From the NCBI GenBank assembly GCA_019416265.1, contig DXXQ01000208.1, positions 1-5,769 on the forward strand: a DNA stretch of 5,769 bases, read 5' to 3'. The notes beneath the pieces are model-generated. The model ran no database searches. It was given only the letters and a program-made list of their open reading frames with translations, and was not told the origin of the DNA. The stretch's first letter is position 1. Every line of letters starts with the position of its first letter. Source of the DNA: Clostridiales bacterium (lineage in GTDB: Bacteria > Bacillota > Clostridia > Lachnospirales > Lachnospiraceae). The translations under genes were made by a program, and so were the position numbers. Positions 1 to 5,650 of the stretch are shown here, in pieces.

Positions 1-2
1 CT

Positions 3-485
3 GTATGTTTCGTAAAAGACGGACAGGCCATCGGTGTAGGAGCAGGACAGCAATCCCGTGTACACTGTACAAGACTGGCAGGTCAGAAGGCAGACAACTG
101 GTTCCTCCGCCAGTGTCCGAAGGTTCTGAACCTTCCGTTTAAAGATACCATCACACGCGCAGAGAGAGACAACGCCATTGACGTATACATCGGAGAAGAG
201 TACATGGACGTTCTTGCTGACGGAAACTGGGAAAAAACCTTCACAGAGAAACCGGAAGTCTTTACAAGAGAAGAGAAACGCGCATGGCTGGATCAGATGA
301 CAGACGTAACCCTGGGCTCAGATGCCTTCTTCCCATTCAGCGATAACATTGAGCGCGCATATAAGAGCGGCGTAAAATATATTGCAGAACCGGGCGGCTC
401 TGTTCGTGACGATGCAGTGATCGAGACATGTAACAAATACGGAATGGTGATGTCCTTTACAGGAATCAGACTTTTCCATCATTAA
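3..485 (+). CDS. purH: AICAR formyltransferase (purH-type), C-terminal part, 5' end outside window
   Basis: The enzyme transfers a formyl group from 10-formyl-tetrahydrofolate to AICAR, giving FAICAR, the penultimate step of de novo purine (IMP) synthesis in the cytoplasm. The frame is open from base 3 and gives 160 residues before a TAA stop. It contains the hallmark C-terminal blocks of the AICARFT domain: AIGVGAGQQSRVHCTRLAG near the left edge, then SDAFFPFSDNIERA, then YIAEPGGSVRDD, and the terminal RLFHH. An internal ATG at 204 is not the start, because conserved sequence continues upstream of it. The C-terminus ends exactly where the family normally ends, so the gene is cut only by the window edge. 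Whether the missing N-terminal part carries the IMP cyclohydrolase domain (bifunctional PurH) or the gene is a stand-alone formyltransferase, as in many Clostridia, cannot be seen here. The family call is very secure; the symbol assumes the usual naming. Confidence 0.95.
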   Translation, partial: VCFVKDGQAIGVGAGQQSRVHCTRLAGQKADNWFLRQCPKVLNLPFKDTITRAERDNAIDVYIGEEYMDVLADGNWEKTFTEKPEVFTREEKRAWLDQMTDVTLGSDAFFPFSDNIERAYKSGVKYIAEPGGSVRDDAVIETCNKYGMVMSFTGIRLFHH

Positions 486-526
486 GAAAGAGCGGAGATG
501 TGCCAAAGGCTCCGGTCAGACATATA

Positions 527-568
527 AAAAACTTCTGCCAGCAGGTGAAACTGCAGGCAGAAGTTTTT
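527..568. terminator. Bidirectional intrinsic terminator between purH and the URO-D-like gene
   Basis: Arms ACTTCTGCC (531-539) and GGCAGAAGT (556-564) pair perfectly and are extended by A-T pairs (527-530 with 565-568). A further inner stem GCAG/CTGC (541-544 with 551-554) sits below a GTGAAA loop. The hairpin is followed by T's on the + strand and, because it is preceded by six A's, by T's on the - strand as well. It can therefore stop purH transcripts from the left and URO-D gene transcripts from the right. Confidence 0.9.
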
Positions 569-600
569 GTATTTATGGTCAATTTTGTTTGAAGATTTTG

Positions 601-619
601 AATGCCCATTTTGGGCGTT
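601..619. other. Small hairpin downstream of the URO-D-like gene
   Basis: AATGCCC (601-607) and GGGCGTT (613-619) form a 7-bp stem with one G-T wobble pair and an ATTTT loop. It lies between the URO-D stop codon and the bidirectional terminator. There is no T tract beside it on either strand, so it is not a standard intrinsic terminator. It may protect the mRNA 3' end or be chance. Confidence 0.35.
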
Positions 620-646
620 TGATGCGGAAGAGACAGTTCAGGATCG

Positions 647-1696
647 CTATTTTCGAGGGACCTGATAGACTGCTTCAATATTTTCAACAGGGACATCTCC
701 TTCGAAACACTGGCTTGCCATAAGAATATAGCCGCCGTTGTGATGGAGGGATTTCATGTAATATGCAGTTTCCTTGGCAACTTCTTCAGGCGTTCCGTAA
801 GGAAGGACTTTTTGAGTGTCGATTCCGCCGTGGAATGTGATCTTTCCTCCGAATGCCTCCCATAAACTCTCAGGTTCAAGCCCCTTTACTTTCTGGAGCG
901 GTTCCAGAACATCCACTCCGCAGTCAATGAAATCAGGAATCAGAGGACGAACTGCACCGCAGGAATGCTGCTGGTAAAATGCGTTGTAACGGTGGGCCAG
1001 AGCAGTCAGCTTTTTCGTGTTATCCATAAAAAATTCTCTCCACATATCCACGCTGAAAAGAAGAGAAATCTGAGTCCCGTAATCATCATGAGGACGGATG
1101 ATGTCAATAAGTCCGTTTCCTGCTTCTAAAATACGGCGGTAATACTCCAGCTCAAATTCTAACATGCGCTCTAAAATTCGTTTGGCTACTTCAGGAGAAT
1201 CGATCATGAGCATGAAAAATTCATCCATGGGAATCAGAAAAGTCACAATCTGAAAAGGTCCTTCGTGGCCGGTGATAATCGCTTTGTCAGGGTATTTCCG
1301 GCATTGCCGTGTGATTTCGTTGTAGTCAAACCAGTCAGGGTCAGGAAAAGGCACTGCATTTACTTCCTCCACAGTTTCCACCCCTGCAAGAGGGAAATGG
1401 GAGGTTATGGTGTAAGTATCCACATCTGTATGATAAAAGGTCTCTTCAAATCCCCAGTAGCTCTGGCGCACAAGCTGGTTCTTATCATTGTAATATTCCT
1501 TCAAAGGCGGTCCGATATAACGGGGAGATACGGGAACAATATCAATTTGGAACTTGTCAAGCAGCTGGTCATAGCTGGTAAAATGATAATGATGCAGTAA
1601 CTTTTGGACTACACTGTGAACAGCTTCAAAAGCAGCCGGAATCTGATCGGGATTTTGGTGGGTAATGGCAGCACGTACGCGCTCCTTAGAGGTCAT
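647..1696 (-). CDS. URO-D superfamily protein, probable zinc-dependent methyltransferase (MtaA/MtbA-like), 349 aa
   Basis: The translation has the overall plan of the uroporphyrinogen decarboxylase (URO-D) superfamily: MTSKERVRAAITHQNPDQIP at the N-terminus, the segment QQHSCGAVRPLIPDFIDCG, then FHGGIDTQKVLPYGTPEEV, and the C-terminal DVPVENIEAVY. It lacks the RQAGRYLPE-like N-terminal block of true haem-pathway HemE. It does carry H244-x-C246 and a late Cys, C330 (HxC-X83-C), the arrangement that binds catalytic zinc in MtaA/MtbA methylcobamide:thiol methyltransferases. The likely activity is therefore methyl transfer between a corrinoid protein or methylated compound and a thiol or folate acceptor. 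The substrate is unknown, and no corrinoid protein gene is visible beside it. The start at 1696 is chosen because AAGGAG lies 8 nt upstream and family homology begins there. The open frame runs upstream to 1954, but that stretch is low-complexity and crosses the promoter and the divergent gene. An AraC regulator is transcribed divergently. Family call firm; reaction inferred. Confidence 0.85.
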   Translation of the reverse strand: MTSKERVRAAITHQNPDQIPAAFEAVHSVVQKLLHHYHFTSYDQLLDKFQIDIVPVSPRYIGPPLKEYYNDKNQLVRQSYWGFEETFYHTDVDTYTITSHFPLAGVETVEEVNAVPFPDPDWFDYNEITRQCRKYPDKAIITGHEGPFQIVTFLIPMDEFFMLMIDSPEVAKRILERMLEFELEYYRRILEAGNGLIDIIRPHDDYGTQISLLFSVDMWREFFMDNTKKLTALAHRYNAFYQQHSCGAVRPLIPDFIDCGVDVLEPLQKVKGLEPESLWEAFGGKITFHGGIDTQKVLPYGTPEEVAKETAYYMKSLHHNGGYILMASQCFEGDVPVENIEAVYQVPRK

Positions 1697-1704
1697 AAGA
1701 ATGT

Positions 1705-1710
1705 CTCCTT
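1705..1710 (-). promoter_or_regulatory. Ribosome binding site that fixes the URO-D-like start
   Basis: On the - strand AAGGAG lies 8 nt before the ATG at 1696. It selects this start over in-frame upstream ATGs reaching 1954, which lack family homology. Confidence 0.8.
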
Positions 1711-1729
1711 CGTTTATTTTTTTATTGTG

Positions 1730-1764
1730 ATTATACCTTTTTTCTTTCTTTTTTTTAATTGCAA
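1730..1764 (-). promoter_or_regulatory. Candidate promoter of the URO-D-like gene
   Basis: A perfect -10 hexamer TATAAT occurs on the - strand at 1735-1730, with transcription expected to start about 27 nt before the ATG. At the optimal 17-bp spacing the -35 position is only TTAAAA. A better hexamer, TTGCAA (1764-1759), is 23 bp away, which is too far. The spacer is an almost pure T-rich (A-rich on the - strand) tract. A good -10 with a poor -35 suits an activator-dependent promoter, and the divergent AraC protein is the obvious candidate. Confidence 0.55.
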
Positions 1765-1771
1765 AAATCAA

Positions 1772-1805
1772 CCATTTTATTGTATAAATTAAAACAAAAA
1801 AATGG
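1772..1805. promoter_or_regulatory. Candidate operator: spaced inverted repeat in the divergent promoter region
   Basis: CCATTTT (1772-1778) and AAAATGG (1799-1805) are perfect inverted arms with centres 27 bp apart. They lie between the two divergent -10 elements, and the right arm overlaps the -35 position of the araC promoter. The site could bind the AraC-family protein, but the arms are AT-rich and short, so chance is not excluded. Confidence 0.3.
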
Positions 1806-1831
1806 ATTATATCGGGAAAATATACTATAAT
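1803..1831 (+). promoter_or_regulatory. Candidate promoter of the AraC-family gene
   Basis: A perfect -10 TATAAT lies at 1826-1831, with TGGATT at 1803-1808 as a weak -35 at 17-bp spacing. The predicted leader is about 22 nt and contains the strong Shine-Dalgarno AAGGAGGG at 1847-1854. Confidence 0.5.
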
Positions 1832-1860
1832 GGAAGGAGAAAAGAGAAGGAGGGAGAAGG

Positions 1861-2730
1861 ATGATCGATTATGAAGAATGGAAATCCCTGAGGGATTACA
1901 ATTATGTTCAAAACCGTTGTTTGGAAAAGGACTCATTTTTGTTTCAGATATCAAGAGCTGGCTGTTCTCTATGTGATAAGGATTTCATAATAGACAGAAA
2001 AGAGCAGTATCCCTATTATACGGTTCACATTATCCTGGAGGGACATGGCTTGTTTCAGATCCAGAACAAGAATTATTTTTTGAAAAAGGGAGACGCTTTT
2101 CTGATCACATCAGGACAGGCACATATGTATTCCAATTATTCCTCTTCGGATCTGGTCCTTCTCTGGGTTGAGATCACAGGAGGGAATTGTAAAGAATTAT
2201 TCAGTTATTTCCGTTCAAGAGAGATGTACGCGATACAAAATGAATCCACAGACAAGGCTGCCCGTCAGCTTCTGAAAATGCTGGAGTTTTTGCGTGCAGG
2301 AGAGGGCGGCCGTATTTATGAATGTTCCGGTATGGTATATAGCTTTCTGATGTATATACACGAAGCTGCGCGAAATGAGCCTGTAAAGGGGGAGCCGGAT
2401 CTGCTGGAAAAAGCATTGGCTTATATTGACAATAAATTTACGGAAACCATTAAGATTCAGGAGCTTGCAGCTCATCTCCACATCAGTCATGCGTATCTGA
2501 ACCGGATTTTTACAAAAGGAATCGGGATGTCTCCCAAACGCTATATGCTCATGAAGCGGATAGAATATGCATGTTATCTTCTGGAAACCACAGAACTGAC
2601 GTCAGAAAAAATAAGTGAGCGCATCGGAATGTATGACAATGCCTGTTTTTACCGGAACTTCAAAGCTGTCATGAAAACCACCCCGGCTGCTTACAGAAAA
2701 AACCAGATACAAAAAACTCACAGTCTCTAA
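1861..2730 (+). CDS. AraC/XylS-family transcriptional regulator, 289 aa
   Basis: This is a cytoplasmic DNA-binding regulator with an N-terminal effector domain and a C-terminal AraC-type double helix-turn-helix. Residues about 25-110 look like a cupin-type AraC_binding domain, with GHGLFQIQNKNYFLKKGDAF followed by a SGQAH segment around H88. Residues about 181-282 form the HTH_18 unit. The first helix-turn-helix is about 199-218 (IQELAAHLHISHAYLNRIF). The second is about 247-268 (TSEKISERIGMYDNACFYRNF), followed by the family signature TTPAAYRKN. The length matches the usual 270-300 aa. The start is supported by AAGGAGGG 6 nt upstream of the ATG. It is divergent from the URO-D-like methyltransferase gene across 164 bp, so it probably controls that gene and perhaps itself. 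The effector is unknown; a small aromatic, sugar or methylated compound is possible but not shown. Its TAA stop lies in the loop of the tRNA terminator hairpin on the other strand. Confidence 0.92.
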   Translation: MIDYEEWKSLRDYNYVQNRCLEKDSFLFQISRAGCSLCDKDFIIDRKEQYPYYTVHIILEGHGLFQIQNKNYFLKKGDAFLITSGQAHMYSNYSSSDLVLLWVEITGGNCKELFSYFRSREMYAIQNESTDKAARQLLKMLEFLRAGEGGRIYECSGMVYSFLMYIHEAARNEPVKGEPDLLEKALAYIDNKFTETIKIQELAAHLHISHAYLNRIFTKGIGMSPKRYMLMKRIEYACYLLETTELTSEKISERIGMYDNACFYRNFKAVMKTTPAAYRKNQIQKTHSL

Positions 2731-2739
2731 ACTGTGAGT
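2711..2739 (-). terminator. Intrinsic terminator of the tRNA-Gly unit, overlapping the araC 3' end
   Basis: ACTCACAGT (2716-2724) and ACTGTGAGT (2731-2739) form a perfect 9-bp stem with a 6-nt loop. On the - strand the hairpin is followed by a T6 run (2716-2711), the classic intrinsic terminator form, six bases after the 3' end of the first tRNA. On the + strand no T tract follows, so it is not a good terminator for araC. The loop contains the araC stop codon, and the left arm encodes the last residues of that protein. Confidence 0.85.
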
Positions 2740-2745
2740 CATAAG

Positions 2746-2818
2746 AGCGATAGACGGGGCTCGAACCCGCGGTCTCGACCTTGGCAAGGTCGCGCGTTAC
2801 CAACTACGCCACTATCGC
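2746..2818 (-). tRNA. tRNA-Gly (anticodon GCC), distal copy
   Basis: On the - strand this 73-nt gene folds into a standard cloverleaf. The acceptor stem is GCGATAG/CTATCGC and the D arm is GCGT-AGTTGGTA-ACGC. The anticodon arm is CGACC-TTGCCAA-GGTCG, with anticodon GCC at plus-strand 2783-2785. The T arm is GCGGG-TTCGAAC-CCCGT. The discriminator base is T, as usual for bacterial tRNA-Gly. CCA is not encoded, so it must be added after transcription. The gene is identical to the second copy 37 nt away and is transcribed last, just before the terminator. Confidence 0.97.
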
Positions 2819-2835
2819 GTTTGCAATTGTATTTC

Positions 2836-2853
2836 CCTGAGCTGTTTCTCAGG
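2836..2853. other. Hairpin in the spacer between the two tRNA-Gly genes
   Basis: CCTGAG (2836-2841) and CTCAGG (2848-2853) form a 6-bp stem with a 6-nt loop in the 37-nt spacer. No T tract follows in the tRNA direction, so it is unlikely to terminate. It may isolate the two tRNA folds or mark a processing site in the precursor. Confidence 0.4.
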
Positions 2854-2855
2854 AG

Positions 2856-2928
2856 AGCGATAGACGGGGCTCGAACCCGCGGTCTCGACCTTGGCAAGGT
2901 CGCGCGTTACCAACTACGCCACTATCGC
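2856..2928 (-). tRNA. tRNA-Gly (anticodon GCC), promoter-proximal copy
   Basis: This is a 73-nt gene identical in every base to the copy at 2746-2818, with the anticodon at plus-strand 2893-2895, a T discriminator and no encoded CCA. It lies about 38 nt downstream of the expected start site of a strong promoter. The two genes are most simply read as one precursor cut by RNase P and 3' nucleases. The perfect identity suggests a recent tandem duplication or gene conversion. Confidence 0.97.
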
Positions 2929-2972
2929 ATTTGTCATGTTATTTCCAAGCGCTTTGCTCGACGACAAAACAT

Positions 2973-3001
2973 ATAATACTACAGGATAAGATGTTTGTCA
3001 A
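2973..3001 (-). promoter_or_regulatory. Promoter of the tRNA-Gly unit
   Basis: On the - strand a perfect -35 TTGACA (3001-2996) is followed after exactly 17 bp by TATTAT (2978-2973). This is close to the sigma-A consensus and is placed about 45 bp before the first tRNA. It is the strongest-looking promoter in the window. Confidence 0.85.
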
Positions 3002-3005
3002 ACAT
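2991..3005. repeat. Perfect palindrome over the tRNA promoter -35, with a T tract on the + side
   Basis: ATGTTTG (2991-2997) and CAAACAT (2999-3005) are perfect inverted arms around a single central T. Two further pairs (2988/3008 and 2989/3007) match after one mismatch. It covers the TTGACA hexamer, so it could be an operator. Read on the + strand it is followed by T's to 3010 and could act as a weak terminator for transcripts coming from araC. Confidence 0.45.
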
Positions 3006-3050
3006 TTTTTCAAAAAATTTCTAAATTTTTTTACAGGGAAAATCCGGTAT

Positions 3051-3079
3051 TTGATTATTAAAAAACGATGTGCTATGAT
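3051..3079 (+). promoter_or_regulatory. Promoter of the 3D-domain gene
   Basis: TTGATT (3051-3056) and TATGAT (3074-3079) are separated by exactly 17 bp. The -10 is preceded by TGC (3071-3073), making an extended -10 element. Transcription would start near 3086, about 30 nt before the ATG. Confidence 0.8.
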
Positions 3080-3115
3080 AGAGAAACTAAAACCTGTAAA
3101 AGGAGATGACTCTAT

Positions 3116-4201
3116 ATGCGAAAGAAACTGGCAGCCCTGCTTTTATGCTCCGCCCTTCTTTTTCCGGCTTCTGTATCTGCGGAGGTTGCGGGATATGAAG
3201 ATACCTTTAACATTTATAAGCAGGACAACAAAACGCCCTATACCTTTCAGATAAATGATGAAAAAAATACTGCTGTCACAGCAGTTGCAAAAAAAGACAC
3301 AGTTTATATCTCCACGAAACGCGAGGCGATCCGCAGGAGACCGGACAGAAAAAGTGATAATTTAAAGACGATTCTTCTGGGAACAAGGCTTACCAGAGTG
3401 GCGGTATGTGAGAACGGATGGAGCAAGGTGGTATATACAGATAAGAAGCTTGGTAAGCTTAACGGATATGTCCGTACCAGCGCTCTCATGGACACCAGCT
3501 GCCGTACTGCAGTAAATGATACGCTTAAGGTGATAAAGGATGCGGATATTCTGGATTATCCGGGAAGAAAAGAAGGACAGGTGGTAGGAGAAGTCCTGGA
3601 GCTTGATGAGGTAAGAAGGACTGCCACGATCAATAATGTATGGAGCAGGATCTCATACAAAGATGATAACGGAAAAAATCAGATCGGTTACATACCTACG
3701 AACGTCCTGGAAGGCCAGGGAGAGATAAAAGAGGCAAAGGGAAGCGAGAAAGTGACCCTGGTAGACGGAGAGGAAGCAGGAGTGCTCCACAAGAGCAAAG
3801 GCAAAGGGGTATTTGCAGAGGCTGTAGACGGAGTGACTGCTTCTTCGGAGGAAGTGGTGAATGGCGTGAGGGTAGGAACTCCGGTTTCAATATCTTCCGA
3901 TGCAGTTCTGAAGCCTCTTGGAACATTTAAGATCACCCATTACTGTCAGTGCAGTATCTGCTGCGGCCCCTGGGCAAATGGGATTACCTCCACCGGTGTG
4001 ACGGCAACGACGAACCGTACCATTGCAGTAGACCCAACCCAGATTCCATATGGCTCCAAAGTTGTGATCAACGGACAGGTCTATGTGGCGGAGGACTGCG
4101 GCGGCGCTATTAAAAATAACTGTATTGATATTTATGTTGCATCCCACGAAGAAGGGGAGAACAAAGGGGTATTCTATACAGAAGTATATCTTCTTCAGTA
4201 G
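3116..4201 (+). CDS. Secreted SH3-like and 3D-domain cell-wall protein, 361 aa
   Basis: This is a predicted exported cell-wall enzyme or binding protein, possibly a peptidoglycan lytic transglycosylase. A Sec signal peptide is clear: basic MRKK, a hydrophobic core, and VSA with cleavage after A22. Residues about 62-122 and 136-198 resemble two bacterial SH3 repeats (SH3-type endings GYVRTSAL and GYIPTNVL), which usually bind the wall. A charged linker follows to about 268. Residues 269-361 are a 3D domain (double-psi barrel, related to MltA/Sps/YabE): GTFKITHYCQCSICC, then TIAVDPTQIPYGSKV, AEDCGGAI and CIDIYV. The three signature aspartates are D306, D327 and D338. Six cysteines sit in this domain (C277, C279, C282, C283, C328, C337). 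The start is supported by AAAGGAG 10 nt upstream and by the signal peptide. C11 is not in a proper lipobox. The gene appears monocistronic. Domain call strong; enzymatic activity inferred from the family. Confidence 0.9.
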   Translation: MRKKLAALLLCSALLFPASVSAEVAGYEDTFNIYKQDNKTPYTFQINDEKNTAVTAVAKKDTVYISTKREAIRRRPDRKSDNLKTILLGTRLTRVAVCENGWSKVVYTDKKLGKLNGYVRTSALMDTSCRTAVNDTLKVIKDADILDYPGRKEGQVVGEVLELDEVRRTATINNVWSRISYKDDNGKNQIGYIPTNVLEGQGEIKEAKGSEKVTLVDGEEAGVLHKSKGKGVFAEAVDGVTASSEEVVNGVRVGTPVSISSDAVLKPLGTFKITHYCQCSICCGPWANGITSTGVTATTNRTIAVDPTQIPYGSKVVINGQVYVAEDCGGAIKNNCIDIYVASHEEGENKGVFYTEVYLLQ

Positions 4202-4234
4202 AGAAACCTTGTGAGAAGAAGTGAGGACAGAAAG

Positions 4235-4266
4235 AAAAGGACAGGCTCCTGGAAGCCTGTCCTTTT
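4235..4266. terminator. Bidirectional intrinsic terminator between the 3D-domain gene and metY
   Basis: AAAAGGACAGGCT (4235-4247) and AGCCTGTCCTTTT (4254-4266) form a perfect 13-bp stem with a CCTGGA loop. A/T runs on both flanks give a U tract in either direction. It lies 33 nt after the 3D-gene stop and about 60 nt after the end of the convergent metY gene. Confidence 0.92.
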
Positions 4267-4281
4267 CCAAATATCTGTTTT

Positions 4282-4318
4282 GCGTGATACACATGGTTAC
4301 GCGAAAGCGTATGATACA
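4282..4318. repeat. Small hairpin flanked by imperfect direct repeats after metY
   Basis: TACGC (4298-4302) and GCGTA (4307-4311) form a 5-bp stem with a GAAA tetraloop. GCGT-GATACA (4282-4291) recurs as GCGT-AT-GATACA (4307-4318). The element lies just beyond the metY stop. No role is evident. Confidence 0.35.
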
Positions 4319-4327
4319 AATATTAAA

Positions 4328-5611
4328 TTATGCATTTTTCAGTGCATTCTCAAGATCCGCAATAATGTCTTCCACATTTTCGATACCTACGGAAAGACGG
4401 ATCATTCCGGGAGATACCCCTGCTTCTGCAAGCTGGGCATCGTTCATCTGACGGTGGGTGTGGCTTGCGGGATGGAGGACCATGGTCTTGGAGGCTGCCA
4501 CATGTGTGGCGATATTGGCAAGCTCAAGGCTGTCCATGAAGCGTACGGCTGCGTCTCTGCCGCCGTTTAATTCAAAGGAAATAACGCCGCAGGTTCTTCC
4601 GCCGTCCATATATTTCTGAGCTGTGGCATAATATCTGTCACCGGGCAGTCCTGCAAAGTTTACAGAAGCAACTTTTTCATGAGCGCTTAAGTATTCTGCG
4701 ATTTTCTGAGCGTTGGAGCAATGACGTTCTACACGCAGAGGAAGGGTTTCCAGGCCGACATTTAAAAGGAAGCAGTTCATAGGAGACGGGATAGAACCCA
4801 GGTCGCGCATGAGCTGAGAGGTTGCTTTGGTAATGTAGGCTTTTTTGCCAAACTGCTTCGTATATACAACTCCGTGGTAAGACTCATCCGGCTCTGTAAG
4901 TCCGTGATATTTATGACCGTAGGCTTCCCAGTCAAAGTTCCCGCTGTCCACAATGGCGCCGCCTACCTGAAGAGCATGACCGTCCATATACTTGGTAGTG
5001 GAATGGGTGACAATGTCTGCGCCCCATTCAAAAGGACGGCAGTTTACAGGAGTGGCAAAGGTGTTGTCCACGATCAGGGGAACTCCGTTGGCGTGTGCCA
5101 CTTTTGCAAATTTTTCGATATCCAGAACAACAAGGGCTGGATTGGCTATGGTTTCTGCGAAAAGAGCCTTGGTGTTCGGTTTAAAAGCTGCTGAAATTTC
5201 TTCTTCGCTTGCATCGGTATCCACAAAAGTACAGTCAATACCCAGTTTCTTAAAGGTAACTGCAAGAAGATTAAAGGTTCCTCCATAGATGGTGGATGCA
5301 GCTACGATATGATCCCCTGCTTCACAGATGTTGAAGACAGCATAGAAATTGGCTGCCTGTCCGGAAGAGGTGAGAAGAGCTGCCACACCGCCCTCTAATT
5401 CGGCAATCTTGGCTGCAACCGCATCGTTGGTAGGGTTTTGGAGACGGGTATAGAAATAGCCTTCGGCTTTTAAGTCAAAAAGCTGTCCCATTTCATCTGT
5501 TGTGTCATACTTAAAGGTCGTGCTCTGATAAATAGGGAGAGCGCAGGGCTCGCCTTTGGAAGGAGTGTAGCCTGCATGGAGACACTTGGTTTCTAATCTG
5601 TAATCACTCAT
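4328..5611 (-). CDS. metY: O-acetylhomoserine sulfhydrylase (OAH aminocarboxypropyltransferase), 427 aa
   Basis: This is a cytoplasmic PLP enzyme of the Cys/Met metabolism family. It joins O-acetylhomoserine and sulfide to make homocysteine and acetate, the direct-sulfhydrylation route to methionine; some members also make cysteine from O-acetylserine. The N-terminal ETKCLHAGY and PIYQSTTF blocks are typical of this subfamily. Visible active-site features are Y54 and R56 in YFYTRLQNPT (phosphate contact with the neighbouring subunit), SSGQAA at 82-87, Y109 in STIYGGT (PLP stacking), D182 in VDNTFATP (pyridine nitrogen) and K207 in HSTTKYMDGHA (Schiff base). The C-terminal SHTHRQM and IRLSVGIENVEDI complete the fold. 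A length near 430 aa favours OAH sulfhydrylase over cystathionine gamma-synthase or beta-lyase (about 380-400). The start is supported by AAAGGA 8 nt upstream. The gene looks monocistronic. Cystathionine gamma-lyase-type side activities cannot be excluded by reading alone. Confidence 0.93.
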   Translation of the reverse strand: MSDYRLETKCLHAGYTPSKGEPCALPIYQSTTFKYDTTDEMGQLFDLKAEGYFYTRLQNPTNDAVAAKIAELEGGVAALLTSSGQAANFYAVFNICEAGDHIVAASTIYGGTFNLLAVTFKKLGIDCTFVDTDASEEEISAAFKPNTKALFAETIANPALVVLDIEKFAKVAHANGVPLIVDNTFATPVNCRPFEWGADIVTHSTTKYMDGHALQVGGAIVDSGNFDWEAYGHKYHGLTEPDESYHGVVYTKQFGKKAYITKATSQLMRDLGSIPSPMNCFLLNVGLETLPLRVERHCSNAQKIAEYLSAHEKVASVNFAGLPGDRYYATAQKYMDGGRTCGVISFELNGGRDAAVRFMDSLELANIATHVAASKTMVLHPASHTHRQMNDAQLAEAGVSPGMIRLSVGIENVEDIIADLENALKNA

Positions 5612-5650
5612 CGTTCGTGTCCTTTCTTATTTAATAACAGTATTTTTTAG

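Noticed and set aside
647..1696. HemE (haem-pathway uroporphyrinogen decarboxylase)
   Set aside because: The characteristic N-terminal RQAGRY-type block is missing, and zinc-type H-x-C and Cys residues are present. No other haem gene is nearby.
1697..1954. An 86-residue N-terminal extension of the URO-D-like protein from an upstream ATG
   Set aside because: The extension is Lys/Ile-rich low-complexity sequence across promoter elements and the start of the divergent araC gene. A strong ribosome binding site and family homology place the start at 1696.
2746..2928. Repeat pair as a CRISPR-like or mobile element end
   Set aside because: Both repeat units fold perfectly as tRNA-Gly. There are only two, and no integrase or target-site duplication is visible.
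2734..2976. An 80-residue open frame with an internal repeat on the + strand
   Set aside because: It is only the antisense translation of the two identical tRNA genes, which explains the repeated peptide.
3116..3184. Lipoprotein signal peptide based on C11
   Set aside because: The residues before C11 are LLL, not a lipobox, and a standard VSA cleavage site follows at A22.
2931..3254. A 107-residue + strand frame overlapping the 3D-domain gene start
   Set aside because: It runs through the tRNA promoter and then shadows the 3D-gene coding sequence in another frame. It has no ribosome binding site and no recognisable family.
4874..5288. Two + strand open frames of about 100 residues opposite metY
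   Set aside because: They are antisense shadows of a highly conserved PLP-enzyme gene and have no start signals.
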